Assembly: GCA_003342815.1 (NCBI GenBank) | Contig: PTEX01000145.1 | Coordinates: 372,154-436,153, forward strand | Source of the DNA: Eudromia elegans | Taxonomy: Eukaryota; Chordata; Aves; Tinamiformes; Tinamidae | Reading direction: 5' to 3' | DNA length: 64,000 nt | Shown here: one piece after another, positions 49,899 to 63,479 of the stretch | Layout: the number at the start of each line of letters is the position of its first letter | Numbering within the stretch: the first letter of the stretch is position 1 | Made by a program: the position numbers and the translations under genes | The notes under the pieces: model-generated | The model's input: the letters and a program-made list of their open reading frames with translations, nothing else | Databases searched by the model: none | Told to the model about the DNA's origin: nothing

Positions 49899-52051
49899 CT
49901 GTAAATTAGAAAATCTTTTGGCTTAGTGATCACAGCAGCCTTAAGGGGTTGCCATTAAGAGAGATTATATGTATTGCTAACAACTGTTTCTAAAGCTGTT
50001 GATAGAAAGATAGCACATAGTCTAATACCTGAAAGTTCATCTCAGAAGGTGATCAGGGTAACTTTTTTGATACATTTTCACTCCAATAGTGTTAAAAAAA
50101 ATGCAGGGCACCGTAAAATGATGTTTATGAAAGTTCAAATAATGATTTTGTAAGCTTTATCTACTGATCCATTCCCTATTCAAGACTATTACTGTGTTGC
50201 TTCTACTTTTTCATCATGGTTAAGACTTTTTATTATTTATTTTTAATATTACCTCTGTTTCTAAACTGCTGAGCTTTAAATAGACAATAGTTGAATTTGA
50301 ACTGGGAATTTACTGACATTTGAAACAGAATAAATTGGATAGTACTTGATATAAGTATTATTTGCAAGGTAGGATATAAAAAGTGATATAATGAAGAGGT
50401 CTTCAAGTATTTTTACATATAAATATATATTTATGCATACATTTGAGGGTAGTTTAAGCTGAATACTAGAGAAACATGTTAAAATACCTGTTTCTTCCTA
50501 TATCCAAAGACAAGAAACTGCTGCCAATTAGGCATTTCTACAAAATTACATTTAATAAATAATTGTCCTGTCATAGCAGTTAGCATGAAATTCTCCTTGC
50601 CTTTAGCTGCTAATAATAGTTTATATGTCTCCACAAAGTCAGAATTTTGAGAGGTTTAATACTGAGAGATGCTGGACCACAGCCTGACCCAGGCTGACAG
50701 TTTCTGCTATTGGATATTTAGAGTCAGTTTAACAAGCTACTTGAAGAATCTCCTTGCTAGAAATTCCCCAGGAGAGCACAGCAAGAGCATGATGGAGGAG
50801 AAGCAGAATAGCTGACCTGCTGCTGCTATGGCACTGCAAACGTCCCCAGCTCAGGAGATGTAATTGCTGGGGCTCTTACAGCTCCTGAAGTTGTGAAGCA
50901 CTTCAGAGACTGTCCTACAAGGTTTTGTGGATCAGTCAAGTCTTCAAATTTCTGTCTCAAGACCAAGAAAAATAGAAAGACAGGAAATCAGTATATAAAT
51001 TAAGAAAACATTTGTTCATATTTGGTTGGATTTTTTTTCATAGGACCTCAAGAACAAAATTACTAAATCTTTCAAAGGAGATTTGGCCCAAAATAGGAAG
51101 CATGAGCAGAATTTGTACTCTTAGATAATTACCTACTGAATTAAGTGTTGCTTGATATGTATTTCATAACCTACACTTCAGGGCTTAGATCTCAGTCTAC
51201 CCTAGGGAATCTTTTTCAAGCACAGAAGACTTCTCTGATTGACTGCCCAAGATTTAGGTGGGGGCGAAGCCCAAATGTCTCTGAGGTCCACAGAAATATG
51301 TTGAATACTGTGACTATGGGGAAGGATTACATCTGTCTCTTTCAATATCTTGATAATTTTAGCATCTCCATCTACTCTTTCCTTCTTTACTTGTGGTCTT
51401 GCAGGAGTGTGGCAGGCTGAGAATTCGTGGCTCTTGCTGTTACAGCTGCAATCTCTAAGACTAACTAGCAAGCCTGCTGAACTTGACACATAGCTCAGGA
51501 GCTAAACTCCAAAATCATTAATGATTTCAGAATATGCTACAACAAAAGCAGGAAACGGAGGTTTTATTTTCTTTGTTCCCTTTTAACCAGAGATTACAGC
51601 TAGTCTTCTACTGTATATTTAAATCCTGATCCAGTAATTGACCTGACTCATCGTTTCTTTGGAGCTATAATAGCTACTAAATACAGTACTGATTTTCTGC
51701 AAGTATTGAGCATCCAACAGCTTCCATTGGCTTTTCATCTAGGAATGTTGAATCGCTAGTAAGAATGAGAAAATCCACAAAGTGTTTAGAAATCTAAATG
51801 TCGATTGAAATATAAGCAATGACAGTTCAAGCATCTAAGCAGAAGTTTACAGAAAGTTTCTGTGCTAATGTGAATCAAAAAGTTAGTTCTATCTGTGAGG
51901 TTTTGCAAAACCAAGAAAGGGATGACAAAGCGTGACATTTAATCCAAAGTAAGTCTGCATATTCTTTGAATATTTGGAAAACACTGACTGAATTTATCTT
52001 CTTTCCCCTGCATTGAATGCCATCAAGAACAAAATACATTTGTGTGTAATT

Positions 52052-52108
52052 CACACACACACAGAGATGTATATGTATGTATGTATACGTATGCATGTAT
52101 GTATATAT
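52052..52108. repeat. (CA)6 followed by (TATG)n microsatellite
   Basis: Twelve bases of CA repeat, a short spacer, then about ten imperfect TATG/TATA units including TACG and GCATG variants. It is a compound microsatellite and likely length-polymorphic. Confidence 0.85.
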
Positions 52109-54239
52109 TTGGTAATGGAGGTTAACACTTGAACAAAAAAATCTGGTCTAGATAACCAGTTATTTTTACTAATAAATTGTTACAATTTAAAAGTTGTCAA
52201 GATAATTTTATTCTTTATAAAATATCCTCCTAAAGTTTTCTTTGAGATGATTTAGCTTGTCTTTCTTTTAATCTGATCCAGTTTACTCATATCTAATATT
52301 ACTTATCCCTGCTGAAACTGTGAATGGAGCTACAGTAGAGAAAAATTTAATCTACCAAGCACTTGTTCCTTTTTTTTCTCAGTTACTCATGTTCTTGTTA
52401 CAAATCCATGGATAAATTTAATTTCAGCTGGGTTGCAGTGGGTAGAAACTGGCAAACACTTCAGTCAAGGGAATTGTCTTTGCCTTTGTCAGCCTTGACC
52501 AGACTTTAGATTAGTAAATCTTACTGTACTTCACAGTAAGTACTTTGTTCACAACAATCTTTTTTTTAATTTTTTTAATGCCTCTGAAGCAAATGATCCC
52601 CACATAAAAAAATAGAAGAAGCTAATGTGAACCCATTCCTATCTCTAATCTGAAACTCTCATGTGTCATTCCACTTTTCACAAATCAAATATAAAATATG
52701 AATATTGTAAATGTGATTTCCTAATAACATTCATGGCTTTATAAGATTGATTGTTCAGTAGTATTTCTGTTTTTCTCTTTTAGTCCTTTCAGCCTACCTT
52801 GTGGAATTTGTTGATGGAAAATCTAGTTATATAGTGAGCTTTCAATGTAATTTATTATCCTTCTCAGGCTACATATAAATACCCTAAATAAAACTTTGGC
52901 ATCAACATCAAAGCACTAAAATATTTCTTCTGTCTAGCTATTCCATATTTCTTGTGTTTGATGTTAATGTGAATGTGATATTCAAACTTAATAAATGTAT
53001 AGCAAAGAGAAAAGTAAATGTCAATAAGCTTCATTGAACACTTTCATTAAATGCTTTGTTCTGTAAAAACATCTTTAAGTTAAGGGATGCTGTAAATCCT
53101 CTATGTTACCATTACGTAATTGTGTATGTTGAAAAGATTTATGATCCTCTATAGAATATGCTGCAGAACTAAGTTATTCCAGTATATTAATAAAATGTTT
53201 AATGTGTTAGTGTTGCCCTTATCATTGAAGCCTTTTTCAGCTATCTGCTTCTGTCATCCTTAATTTGCACATGCTTTGTATGCACAGTAAACAAAGATAT
53301 CTTAAGAAAAGGGACATATTGCTTTTTCTATTTTGTTAAAACCAAAAGTGCACTAATTAAAATCTTTTCTGCCCCTTTTCAATATTGTCAAGTAACTGTC
53401 TAGCTAAGAGCTGTAGTAATGAAAGCACATTATTTTCTCTGTATAAAAGTTCTGTATATTACACATAACCTGTGTATCTTTATCTACACAGTCTGTATGA
53501 AAGAAACCTAAATTCAAACAATGAATATAATAACTCTGTCTAGGACTAGCACTCAGGTTTCCAGCAGCCTATCTTCCTGGAGAGAGAAGAGCAACAGACA
53601 CGGATTATACCATTAAACTCCCTATAACAGATCGAGTTTAGTAGAGGGACGACATGGTCATTCCTGCAGCCCTTCCCTCCAGGATCCCTTCCCAAGTCTT
53701 TTAAGAGGGCAGCATCTGGAAGGGCTCAACTGCTCCTTCCACAGAGGCAGTGACCGCCCCTCCAGACCTGGGTGGCTCTGGCTGAAGAGCACTGAAAAGT
53801 GGTCATGGTGGCTGGAGGAAGGCTTTATTTCATACCTTGGAAAGGACTATAAATAGTAATAGTTCAATAACTCCCTGGCTGCTGAGAAGCTCTCGGTGAA
53901 TGTAAGTTTCTCTCAGCAATGAAGGCATGAGTTACACTAAGAACCAGCATACACATGCATCTACTCAGGTTCCCTTGGTGGAACCTTAGCGCAGCAGTGG
54001 AGTGCATCAGCCTAGATAAATCCAGCCCAGCATATGTTTGATAGCACCAGCAGCTGGGGGTTTCTAGAGCAAGTGTGCTGGAGAACAGTCCCCCTGCTGA
54101 AAGCCAGCAATGCTGCGGCTGTAGCCTTGAAACAGTGTCATGAATTATTTCCTCCTGTGTGCTTATACAAGCATGGAAAAGCCAGAAGTAGGAAACCCTT
54201 GTGTATGGGTCTTTATTTCATAAAAAGGTAAATTGCTTT

Positions 54240-54580
54240 GACTTTACTAAAGCACGTGTCTATGCAAATGGCATTTATCAGGGAAAGTTAACATCCTGTC
54301 AATTTACTATTCTCACATTTCCCTATTTATCATTTGTTTGAAAGTTAAAAATTCATAATGTTTTTTTCTTGGCTATTAGAATCCTTTGAATCAAAGTGGA
54401 GCACTAAAAATGCCTCTTACACTGCCAGATGCAGACTATGTCCGTGGACACTTCTGCTAACCTCCACGGATTTATGCATGAGTGGATTGGCATGATTAGC
54501 TGCTCTTTTTAACTGCCAGAGAAGCAATTTTAAATTCAGAATTAGCAACAATATAATAATTAGATTTTAATCCATTTGAG
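54240..54580. promoter_or_regulatory. Candidate conserved non-coding element (speculative)
   Basis: The block is AT-rich but of high complexity, with repeated homeodomain-type and POU-like motifs: ATGCAAAT-type (TATGCAAATGG), TTATGCATG, ATAATAATTAGATTTTAAT. It contains a short hairpin, TCCGTGGA (54441-54448) with TCCACGGA (54463-54470), whose paired CpGs are both retained. No protein-coding potential is evident. Conservation is untested. Confidence 0.25.
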
Positions 54581-55571
54581 TTTTATGAAACTTTAGGCCA
54601 AATATCAAAAAACACTTTAACACTTAAATCAGAATTCAGGTGAACTTTACATGCCTGAGAAGACAACTGTGATTTTGAAAGACTCCCACCGTCTCAGCCC
54701 TAAAATCTGCCTAGACCTCTAAACAGGTTTCTTTTTCTCGGAGATATACAGATCCCTGTGGGGCTGCCTCTGCAGATCTCCAAGTGCACTTTAGTCCTGA
54801 CAGGACTTAGCAGCTCAATACTCTTCTATCTCTGCCAGCTGGAATGTAGAAATCAGGTATCCGTCTGCCTCTCTCCATGACAGTGTTCCACAGACTGGGA
54901 GAATTCCCCTTTTCAAACATCAGCTTGATAGCCTCTTCCTTGTAGGACATGACTGAGATATACTCTTTTCCTCTCCAACTCCAGTCACTTATAAAACAGC
55001 CTAATGGTTGATATACTCACAGATTTATGATAGAGGAAGTGTGAGTTCCCACCTTCTGTTTGAGAGGTTGTGTTCCCATCTTGCAGGAAGGGAAATACCA
55101 GCAGTGGTGGGATGTTGTCAGCCCTTTCTTTGTAAGGGGTGCAGGAGTTAAGAGTCATCTCGTCTAGGCCCAGGTTCACAGAATTGATGTGATTCTGTAG
55201 CAAAAAGTGTATAAATGACTCAGGTCTATGGTGTTAAAATTAGGTTGTGTTGTCTCGTACTCCTTTACTAATTTTAATCTATAAAGCTCCTCTTTTGGAT
55301 ATCCCATGTTGTTCCAGTGGCATGCCATAACATCAGCAAATTCATCTGGGTCAACTTTTTCAATCAGAGATTGATGACTAACTGCATCAGGTGGTTAAGT
55401 TGAAACACAGCAGTTGGGCCTGGTTATCAGAAGATGTTCTGAACATTTCTGGGGGGAAAAAAAAAGTCTGAATTTCTGACTGTGTCACTAACTTTCCATT
55501 CTCTTCAAAGTTTCCTTGACTGGAATGTGTGAACTCCCAGCATCCTCCAAGTCAGTGGTAATTTTGCCATT

Positions 55572-55605
55572 GATTTCAAATTGTCATAGATTTCAAATTG
55601 TCATA
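55572..55605. repeat. Perfect 17-bp tandem duplication
   Basis: GATTTCAAATTGTCATA occurs twice, adjacent and identical, consistent with a recent duplication. Confidence 0.88.
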
Positions 55606-56662
55606 TAAATGTTTTTCATACCGCATATTCACAGCTTATGAAATCCGATAGAAGCTTAAGAAACAGCAGGTGCCTATTCTGTATTCTCAAACTTTTTGTT
55701 CCAGTACCGTACACTAAAATTCGATTCTATTCTGATATTAGACTTCAAAGAGAGGGAAACTAATTAGTGAAAACCAGTGAAACCTGACAAGTGACATGGA
55801 ATAAGGACACCAGTCTTCATAGCCCCAAAATAAAAGCAGCAAAGCCATTTAACCTATTTTCTCTGGAAAGCTGTCACTACTTGCAATTTAAAATGTTTGC
55901 TTACCACTTTCTGTTAACTTTAAACTAACTGGCTTTCTGATTTAGCAGATTGCCTTGAAGCCTGCCACTGGCTTTCTGGTAAGCTTGATCTTTTATTAGC
56001 TACTGTGTTCCGTGATGTTCATTATACATTCACTTACATTTACATTTTTAGCTTTCAGAAGTACATTCATATTAGCATTCTTTTGTTACCACAGACAGAA
56101 TAATTAACATAGAATATTTGATCTCATTAATAAAATTCATGTTCAGTCTATTGTGTCAAAGCTAATAAAAATAAGCAATGAAAAAAAACCAGTAAAACAC
56201 TACTGTCTTGACATGTTTGAGATACTTTGATTGGTGAATCCTTTTGTGTTGCTTTATGTTCTTTTTCCCAGAAATGCATCATTACTTGTATGTTTATGCT
56301 AATGTACTTTTTTATTTTATGGGAGATAATAAATTCTAAATTGGAACTGATAATATGAACAAAAAAGTGGTAAAACTAGTGTTCTAAAGTTAAAAGTAAT
56401 ATTTTTTCATATATTTTTAGTCCTGTGAAATTTTGCTATATTCAATGGGACAAATTTATTCTACAAAGATCTAGAGGACTATATTGAGCCAAATTTTTTT
56501 TTTTTTTTTTGTAAATCAGTGCAATTATATAATATATACATACCATGCCTTTCTTGTATGAGAGAGATTTCCTTTCAATTGGAATATAAAAGATACTAGC
56601 TCATTGTCAGCTAAAGCTTAAATCCAATAGGGAAAAAGCACGGCGTCATCCCCATTTGTTAG

Positions 56663-56755
56663 GGTGTGTTCGGCAGACACATAATCTAAGGTGAGACAAG
56701 ACAGGTAAAGGAAATATTTGTTGTATATATAAGTTAAAGGCAAATAGAGAAGCAA
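56663..56755 (+). pseudogene. Possible decayed U6 snRNA pseudogene
   Basis: TTCGGCAG at 56669-56676 is followed, after one extra A, by CACATA and then CTAAG. This matches the U6 5' hairpin and its downstream sequence TTCGGCAGCACATA..CTAA. Weaker similarity follows (GACAAGACAGGTAAAG against GGAACGATACAGAGAAG). GCAAATAGAGAAGC at 56740 then matches U6 GCAAATTCGTGAAGC at exactly the expected 71-base distance. The middle (ACAGAGA/AGC catalytic and spliceosomal pairing regions) is not preserved and there is no A-rich tail or obvious target duplication. It is a non-functional relic if real, and chance similarity remains possible. Confidence 0.28.
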
Positions 56756-58075
56756 GATACACTGTGCATGACTAGTCAACAGAGATGAAGAGCACTTCAG
56801 GTGATGGAGCTTGCCAGGACAGAGGTACTCTATAAAGGTGAGGATGCTTAATGGCTGCTGTTGTGTAGGACACCACTGCTGCCCCCAGCACTACCCACAG
56901 ACCCATGTGGAAACCATTTCTCTCACTACTGGGCAAGACCTGTATACGCACCACAGCTGGCCCTGGGCAAACCCCAGCAGGCTAAACTGCAGGGCAGGTG
57001 CTTGGGTGAGGTGCCTGGAGGAGCCCTTGTGCGCTCTGGCTCCTCTGCTCTGCAGGCAGTGACCTCCGGCTGCTGCAGAGGAAACACCACAGCTATCGGA
57101 GCTGTTTTGGCTGTGGATGTCTGCCTAAGGCCTGACACGTTTACTGTGTGTTGGAGTGCTCTTGTGGCTCTATTTTCTGTATTTCAAATTCTCGATCAAA
57201 ATGGCATTAAGAAAAATATAGCTTTTGATATGAGGAAATCATTCAGTTGGCACAATTTCCGGGTATCATCTACATGAGGAACTGTCCCAGCAGGAGAGCA
57301 GTTTTGAGAGGGACTACAGAGCAAACTAATGTTGCTGGAGATTATTGGCTGGGATTGCCAGGACATCAAGCTTCACCACTGATGGCCATTCGCTTGGAGA
57401 GAAATAACAGGCGAAAGGACACTGTAGATGTTGTAAGAAATTACTGTGGACAGAACTAGAATTAAAAGCTGAAGTTACTCTTTGTTATGTGCAGCAGCTC
57501 TCTGCTTAGGACTTTAAAAACTTAACCAAATATGGATGGAAAGGGAATCACAGTTTTCCATTTGCTCTTGACTGAGAAATAAAAGACTTTCAACTTGCTG
57601 AAAGGAAAGGTTTGAACTGTATTAAACAAAAGATCTTTATATAGATGTCCCATATATAGGCAAGAAAACAGGCTATTCTCATGTTTTATCAGACTGGGCT
57701 GTTTAGAATATACCCATTTCACTGCTAAATATAAGGAATAATACAAAAAGGAGGGCCCTGCAGGGAAGACTCTGGGGATACAAATGCGTCAAAATAACTG
57801 CTATGTAAATTGAATGAGACATCTCCGCTTTTTGAGAGCGCCTCTGCCACAGCTCGTGGTCTTATATTAAACTTTCTGATTTGACAGACCTTGCTAAAGC
57901 TAAAGTAGAGCTTCACAGCAAAAATGCTTCTGACAATATTTGTTACTAACATAGATTTCCAAAGAGACATTTTATTATTTAGCTAGGACCTTTTGGTCTA
58001 AAATATGACGGTCAAAACGCTGATAGTTGTTGCAAACAGTTAAATTTGTCAACTCTCTGTCCCACTCCTACTATT

Positions 58076-58127
58076 AAGTATATATATGTCTCATACATAT
58101 ATGTATATTTGATATATATATCGCAAA
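58076..58127. repeat. AT-rich imperfect (TA)n/(TATG)n repeat
   Basis: Alternating TATATATG, CATACATATATGTATA and GATATATATATC segments, several of them palindromic. It is a low-complexity repeat with cruciform-forming potential. Confidence 0.75.
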
Positions 58128-58252
58128 AACGAACAAACAAAAAACCAAAAACCTGTTACCTTGAGACCATACCAACTGGCAAAAAATGCCTGACTCCACT
58201 TGAAACCGTAGAAAGATATAACAGTGGAAGAAAAAGTATGGAGGGGGTATAT

Positions 58253-58298
58253 GTCTGTGTGTGTGATTTAAGGGAGTACAACATTTGTGTGTGTGTGT
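58253..58298. repeat. Two nearby (GT)n microsatellites
   Basis: (TG)6 at 58253-58265 and another (TG)6-7 at 58286-58298 are separated by 20 bases of unique sequence. Confidence 0.75.
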
Positions 58299-58724
58299 TT
58301 GCTTTAACCTGCTGGAAACCTTTCTTACCTTTCTTATGAATCTTATCATATGTGTGTAAATGTCTGGAAGACAGCTCTGTGCTGGGACTAAGCTTAGTTA
58401 CACAGTTCACTGCTTCACTAGTAAGACTGTCACACGGATATTGAAGAAAAGTACATTTATGGCTGTGATTAAATGCTAAGGAATGGTTCAGCTTGACCAA
58501 ATGCAGCTTCTATTTTCTGGTTCCAAATTCTCCTTGTTTTGTGCCAGAAAATGACTTGTAATTGTTTAGTGGATAACTGCTGGTAGATAGGCACATTTCT
58601 GGGTTTTCCTTGGTTTTGTTTTTGGTGTTTTTAACCGTGTATTGAATTCTGCTGTTACTAACCAGACTAGGCATGCAATTAGAGCAGGAGCTCCATGTGT
58701 TTACATTTGGCCTAATTCTCTTTC

Positions 58725-58744
58725 GGATCTGTTATCACAGATCC
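58725..58744. other. Perfect 8-bp inverted repeat with 4-base loop
   Basis: GGATCTGT (58725-58732) and ACAGATCC (58737-58744) are exact reverse complements around TATC. It is a compact hairpin or dyad binding site. No flanking U-run or other context assigns a role. Confidence 0.6.
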
Positions 58745-59584
58745 AAACAGGTCAGAAATGGTCTGATGTTTACTCTAGAAGAATTTGCTATATGTAATAC
58801 TACAGCTAAAATGACTTTAGCAGCCGTGTTTTAGGTTTTATAAGGCACAGCTTTTGTGACTGCTGTTAACGATCACTCATGTTTTTTATGAGAAATTATG
58901 AACATTTATCAGTGATAGTTTTTCTAAATGAGGCTAAACAATTGCTTTCTAATGAACAGTAGATTCACACCAAAATGGAGCTATGAAGAGTCCATACCTA
59001 GTCTCTAAGTTAATTTAATCCCCACAAAAATATTAGCCAAATGTACTGAGCTGAAATTTCCAAAAACCCAAGTATTGTTTTTCAACATTTCTTAAAAAAA
59101 AAATCTTTTTCATTTCAAAATGACATTGTAGTTGATCTATATTTTTAAAACAATAAAGGTTTTTAAGATCATTAAATAGCCCAGATGCTGAATGAATGAA
59201 ATACTTTAACAAATCTTTTTCAGTTTTACTCCCAATTAAATGTTTCTTTTTCTTCTTAGCCAGGATTTCCAGAAATAATGTCTCATTTCAATTAAAAAAA
59301 AAAAGTTTTTACCTTCCAGGCAAATACATCTACCTCTATTACTGGTCCTGTTTCTAACTGTAACTCTAGCAACTGGCTCTGCAGATGTATTTTCTTCCTT
59401 TTTAAGTGCTAGTAACCGAAAACATATCTATCCATCTGAGACATTTCCATGCATTTATGGAAAAAGCTGTCCATGTTTTTATCCCTGTAGTAAGAAAGCT
59501 TTAGAGCTTGCTATATTCCTTTTTCCTTCCAGCATGTCACTGAACTGCAATTACTTTACTCCAACAGGGCACAGCCAGCTTTTT

Positions 59585-59630
59585 AAAACAAAACAAAACA
59601 AAACAAACAGGCAAGCAAATAAACAAAAAG
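59585..59630. repeat. (AAAAC)n simple repeat
   Basis: Four clean AAAAC units grade into AAAC, GCAAGC and AAAT variants. This is a simple A-rich repeat. Confidence 0.85.
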
Positions 59631-62600
59631 GAGTCATTCCTATCTTTGGTAGCATAAATGAGTCATCATAATCAAAGTACCAACTTCTGTAAAAAGAATG
59701 TGTGCACACCCCTAGATCTACACGACACTAGTAATTTATATACCAGCTCTAATTCACAGTCACATTCCTAATTATACCTTAGAAAAATATAATTATTATG
59801 CTGCTGCAATAAACATCTGCCCTGACATGGTAGAAACAGTGCTGATACTAAGGTATTTCTTACAGGAGCGTGTGCCTCCTGCAGAAATACTTCACATGTT
59901 GGCAGATCCTAAAATAAATTGATACAAATAAGAAAGAGGAGCTAGGATCTCTGTCATCATTTGTTGTGTTAAATTTTGGGCAGTAGCATATTTAATGATT
60001 TAAAATTATGTTGAAGAAAGGAAATTGTGCCCCTGCAGTGTTACTAATGTACGTTGATGAAACAGCACACCAGTATGAAGAGAGAGAATGCGCTGATTAG
60101 TTAAATATGTGCCCAACTCATTGATCCAGATATAATTCAAAATGTTTCAAAATGCAGTGTTACAATTCCTATGACCAGAGCAGCCAATCGGAAAACCATG
60201 TTTAGTCCAGAGGTTTTGCTTAATGAGGTGAGTGGGATATGTTGATATGATTCTCCAGTAAGTTCATGAGACACATTTTGCACAGGTTGCCTGTTATCAC
60301 ATCTAATCATTAAAGAGGAGTTCAAACCCAGGTTCCTCTCCGAGTTAAAAATTCCCCTAGACTTATTTTCAGGAGATCCTTGTCTCCTTTACCTTCCTAC
60401 CCAGGCTCTGCCAAAACTTTTGCTTAGTGTCTGCAGACACACAAGTGTTCACACGAAGTCCTGCCTACAGTGTGAGGTGGCCCCACCCAGATGAAAACCA
60501 AATTCAAGCGGTCATGTCAAGATGTGAAGGGGAGATTTTTTTGCAATAGCTCAGTGTGTTATAATATCTGTGCCAGCAGTGCTGAGCGTAGCTCTCCATT
60601 TTTCACTGGGCTCCTGGCAAAGGACTCATGTGAACTCTATTCCAGCTGAATACAGCTGACCTTAGCTGTATTTTAATCCCTTAAATGGCTATGCTTATTC
60701 CATACAGCTTTCTCAGAGACAACTTCCATTCTTAAACCTCCTCAGAGTTTATTTACTTTCTTTTTTAAGTAGTTGGTGAGTCTTTTTGGTTTTGTTGTTG
60801 TTGTACTTAAATCTCCGCTATTAAACATCTTCCACTGATATATAGCTCATTCCTAGATCTGTATTATGTTAACTGCAGGATATTACAACCTGGCCTAAAG
60901 TAACCCATATTTATATGACACATGCAATCTTTATCAGTAATCATTTTTATGAGCTTTTTACAACCACAGTCAGTTAAAAGTTCACAGAAAATCATATATA
61001 TTATTCCAGATCCTATTCCAGGAATTGTTTGTAGCTACTTTTAAAAATATTTATCTCCTATCAGATTCCTGATAGGCCAAATTCAGATTATTGCCTCACA
61101 CCCTTCTGGTCTGAGGATACTGCACAAAAAAAAATTAAAACAAAACAAACGAAACAGAAGCTTTTCTGTGATTAGTATTATCCCTATTTTTTTATTTATT
61201 TTTCTATTGGTACTGTAGTAACAACGGAATCAAGGCCAATACTGGATGCCTGGATGAACTACTGTACAAAGCTGCAGGAATTAAAGTAAACCTTTACCTC
61301 CTAGAATCTAATGGCATAAACCAGAAATGTATTTAAGTGTGTGTGAAGGTTTTCTTTCTTCAGAAAACCACTCAGGCAAATGCTTTAAATTAGACACATG
61401 TATGAATTTCCTGTATGTATTCCTGTATAGGAATAATTTCTGGATTCAGTCTCTATCATGATACTACATATATACTTAACTTTGCAGGCATTATTGTAAT
61501 GATTCCATGAAAATCTGATTGTGTTCTATGTCTCTCTCTCTCCCTGTAAAAGGTATGTGCATTTGAGGTGATAGTTTTATATAGAATAGATGATGTCATG
61601 TCTGCTTGTAGTTCTTAATGCTGTGAAAAACCATGATAATTAACAAGACTATAAAGTACTGATCATTTCATTTACACTTATTTATCTCTTCAGCTTCTTG
61701 ATGAATAAAGTTCTACAATTATACCTTTGATCCCCTTTATTTTATCAGTCACAAAGGGTTGTTTTTGTTGTCAGTTAGTAAACAAAGTACTTTTCAGTTT
61801 TTTGTTTTTATCTTCTGATCTAGGTTCATCACCTGACAAAAATGGATACTTTTCAGTGAGATTATAATTGCTTTGTGTTACTCTTTCCATGATATTATTC
61901 TTCTGAAGAACTTTCACTGCACATTTATATTTTTATGTGGTTAAAGATTTGCATTTAATGGCTTTAGAAAGCCAGGTTTGTGCTTATCCTAATTAATAAT
62001 AATGATATAGTGTGGATTTTACAGCAAATTAACTATCCAGCAACAAGGCTGAACAACAATAACATAAAAACATTATGGCATGTGCTTGATTCCAAAAGTA
62101 ACTTACAGAGAAGAAGTAGAGTGTAGAACACAGAACATTAACTAATTCCTCCACAAATCAAGCTTCCTTGTTAATTTATAAATTAACACTGGAAGTATCT
62201 ATCTAAGTTAAAATCACAGTATGCATTAGAAAATACAGAGAAGGGAAAGAAGGAAGGACAGTATTATTCATTTGCTTTTTTTTGTTTCTAAAAAACTGAC
62301 CATATCACTTAAATCATTGCTTTATAATATATACCCACAAATAACAGTATTTTTCACTTTTCTGAAAGGAATTTGCAGCACTTTGTAATCACTAGACTAA
62401 CTTCGTAGCACTTAAGTATAGCAGGTGTGTCCAGAGCTATCTAGTGTGTTCAGCAAAGTTTAGACCTCTAAATACCAGGAGTCAAAGAGTTACAGTATTT
62501 TGTATTCAAGCTCTTAAAAGTAATGACAGACTTGAAATGTCGACATCGCCTTAATTCTAACTGACAGGAAGGGCAGAGATGTCTACAGAATAACTAATGT

Positions 62601-63479
62601 TTCTCCCATCTCCCCTCCATCTTCTCTTGGGAGTCAATGGCAGATTTGACTGAGGTCCTGACTTACAGGAAGAGAAACAAGGAACAGCTAATAGTTAAAC
62701 CTCAGCTGCCACAAGCGGGGCAAGGGAGTGATCTCGCAAGTCTTTGAAGAGCAAAGGCCTTGGATCGTGACCCCTTGTTAGAGAAAGGAACTGACCTGCG
62801 GCATCATCAGGGTGAAGGGGGAATGCGGCCTGAAAGAACACGCTGTGGAGTAGACAGATCCTCTCATTTATTCTCTTAGATTATCCCTCCTGTTTTCCAT
62901 TGCTCCTATTCTCCTAATCCTTAGTGTTACCTGTTTGCCCTCTACCTCATTTTTCCCTTCTTCCCTTCATCTTCTTTTCCTACCATCTGAAATCTCTTCT
63001 TGTCCCAATACTTCTATTCTTTAATCCCTGCCAAAAAAAAAAAAAAATCTGAAAATATGTTAGAGTTCTTTTGAGTGTTATAGTCAGATGACATGCCTGC
63101 CTTACGCCTTCAAAAATGGACATAGGTAGAAAATGGCACTTTTGACTTACTGACAACAGTAAATCAGACACAAAATTGCTTTCCTAGACTATGTTTTAAC
63201 ATCAAGAATGAAGGGTAATTAGGTCAAAGGGACATTATAGAATTTTGTATAAATTTAAATAGTTAAAATAGACCACTTCAGTTCCCAAGAAGTGGTTTAA
63301 GAAGTCAGAACCAGACATAATGCCATATTGTATCTGTAAAGGAAATTATAATATTGCTAACAAAATCAACATAATTATTTCTCCAATGCAAACTTGAAAG
63401 TTTCTGCTATGTGGCTGCCACAATGGTATTTGTAGAAAATAATATTATTGTGTCAGTTTTATAAGCAGTTAAAGTAGTC

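Larger units (their letters stand above)
48936..56659. other. Gene-free AT-rich stretch
   Basis: No recognisable gene. Short duplications and microsatellites are at 49873-49898, 52052-52108 and 55572-55605, and a candidate conserved block with a small hairpin at 54240-54580. Slightly GC-richer patches occur at 50660-50940 and 53620-53800, without features I can name. A T17 tract lies at 56494-56510. Confidence 0.55.
56756..63479. other. Gene-free stretch
   Basis: No recognisable gene. The part from 56850 to 57150 is GC-richer and carries overlapping open frames on both strands (138 codons plus at 56861-57277, 83 plus, 70 minus), none with known similarity. The remainder is AT-rich with microsatellites at 58076-58127, 58253-58298 and 59585-59630, a tetraloop hairpin at 58725-58744, an A14 tract at 63033-63046, and moderately GC-rich sequence at 62540-62850. 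Confidence 0.55.

Noticed and set aside
56640-56665. Minus-strand GGGGATGACGCCGTG resembling a retroviral tRNA-Trp primer site
   Set aside because: Only about 11 of 16 positions fit and no matching LTR ends were found; the U6-like reading of the adjacent bases explains the area slightly better.
56861-57277. 138-codon plus open frame in a GC-richer patch
   Set aside because: Cysteine/alanine-rich composition follows base composition; overlapping frames on both strands; no known similarity.
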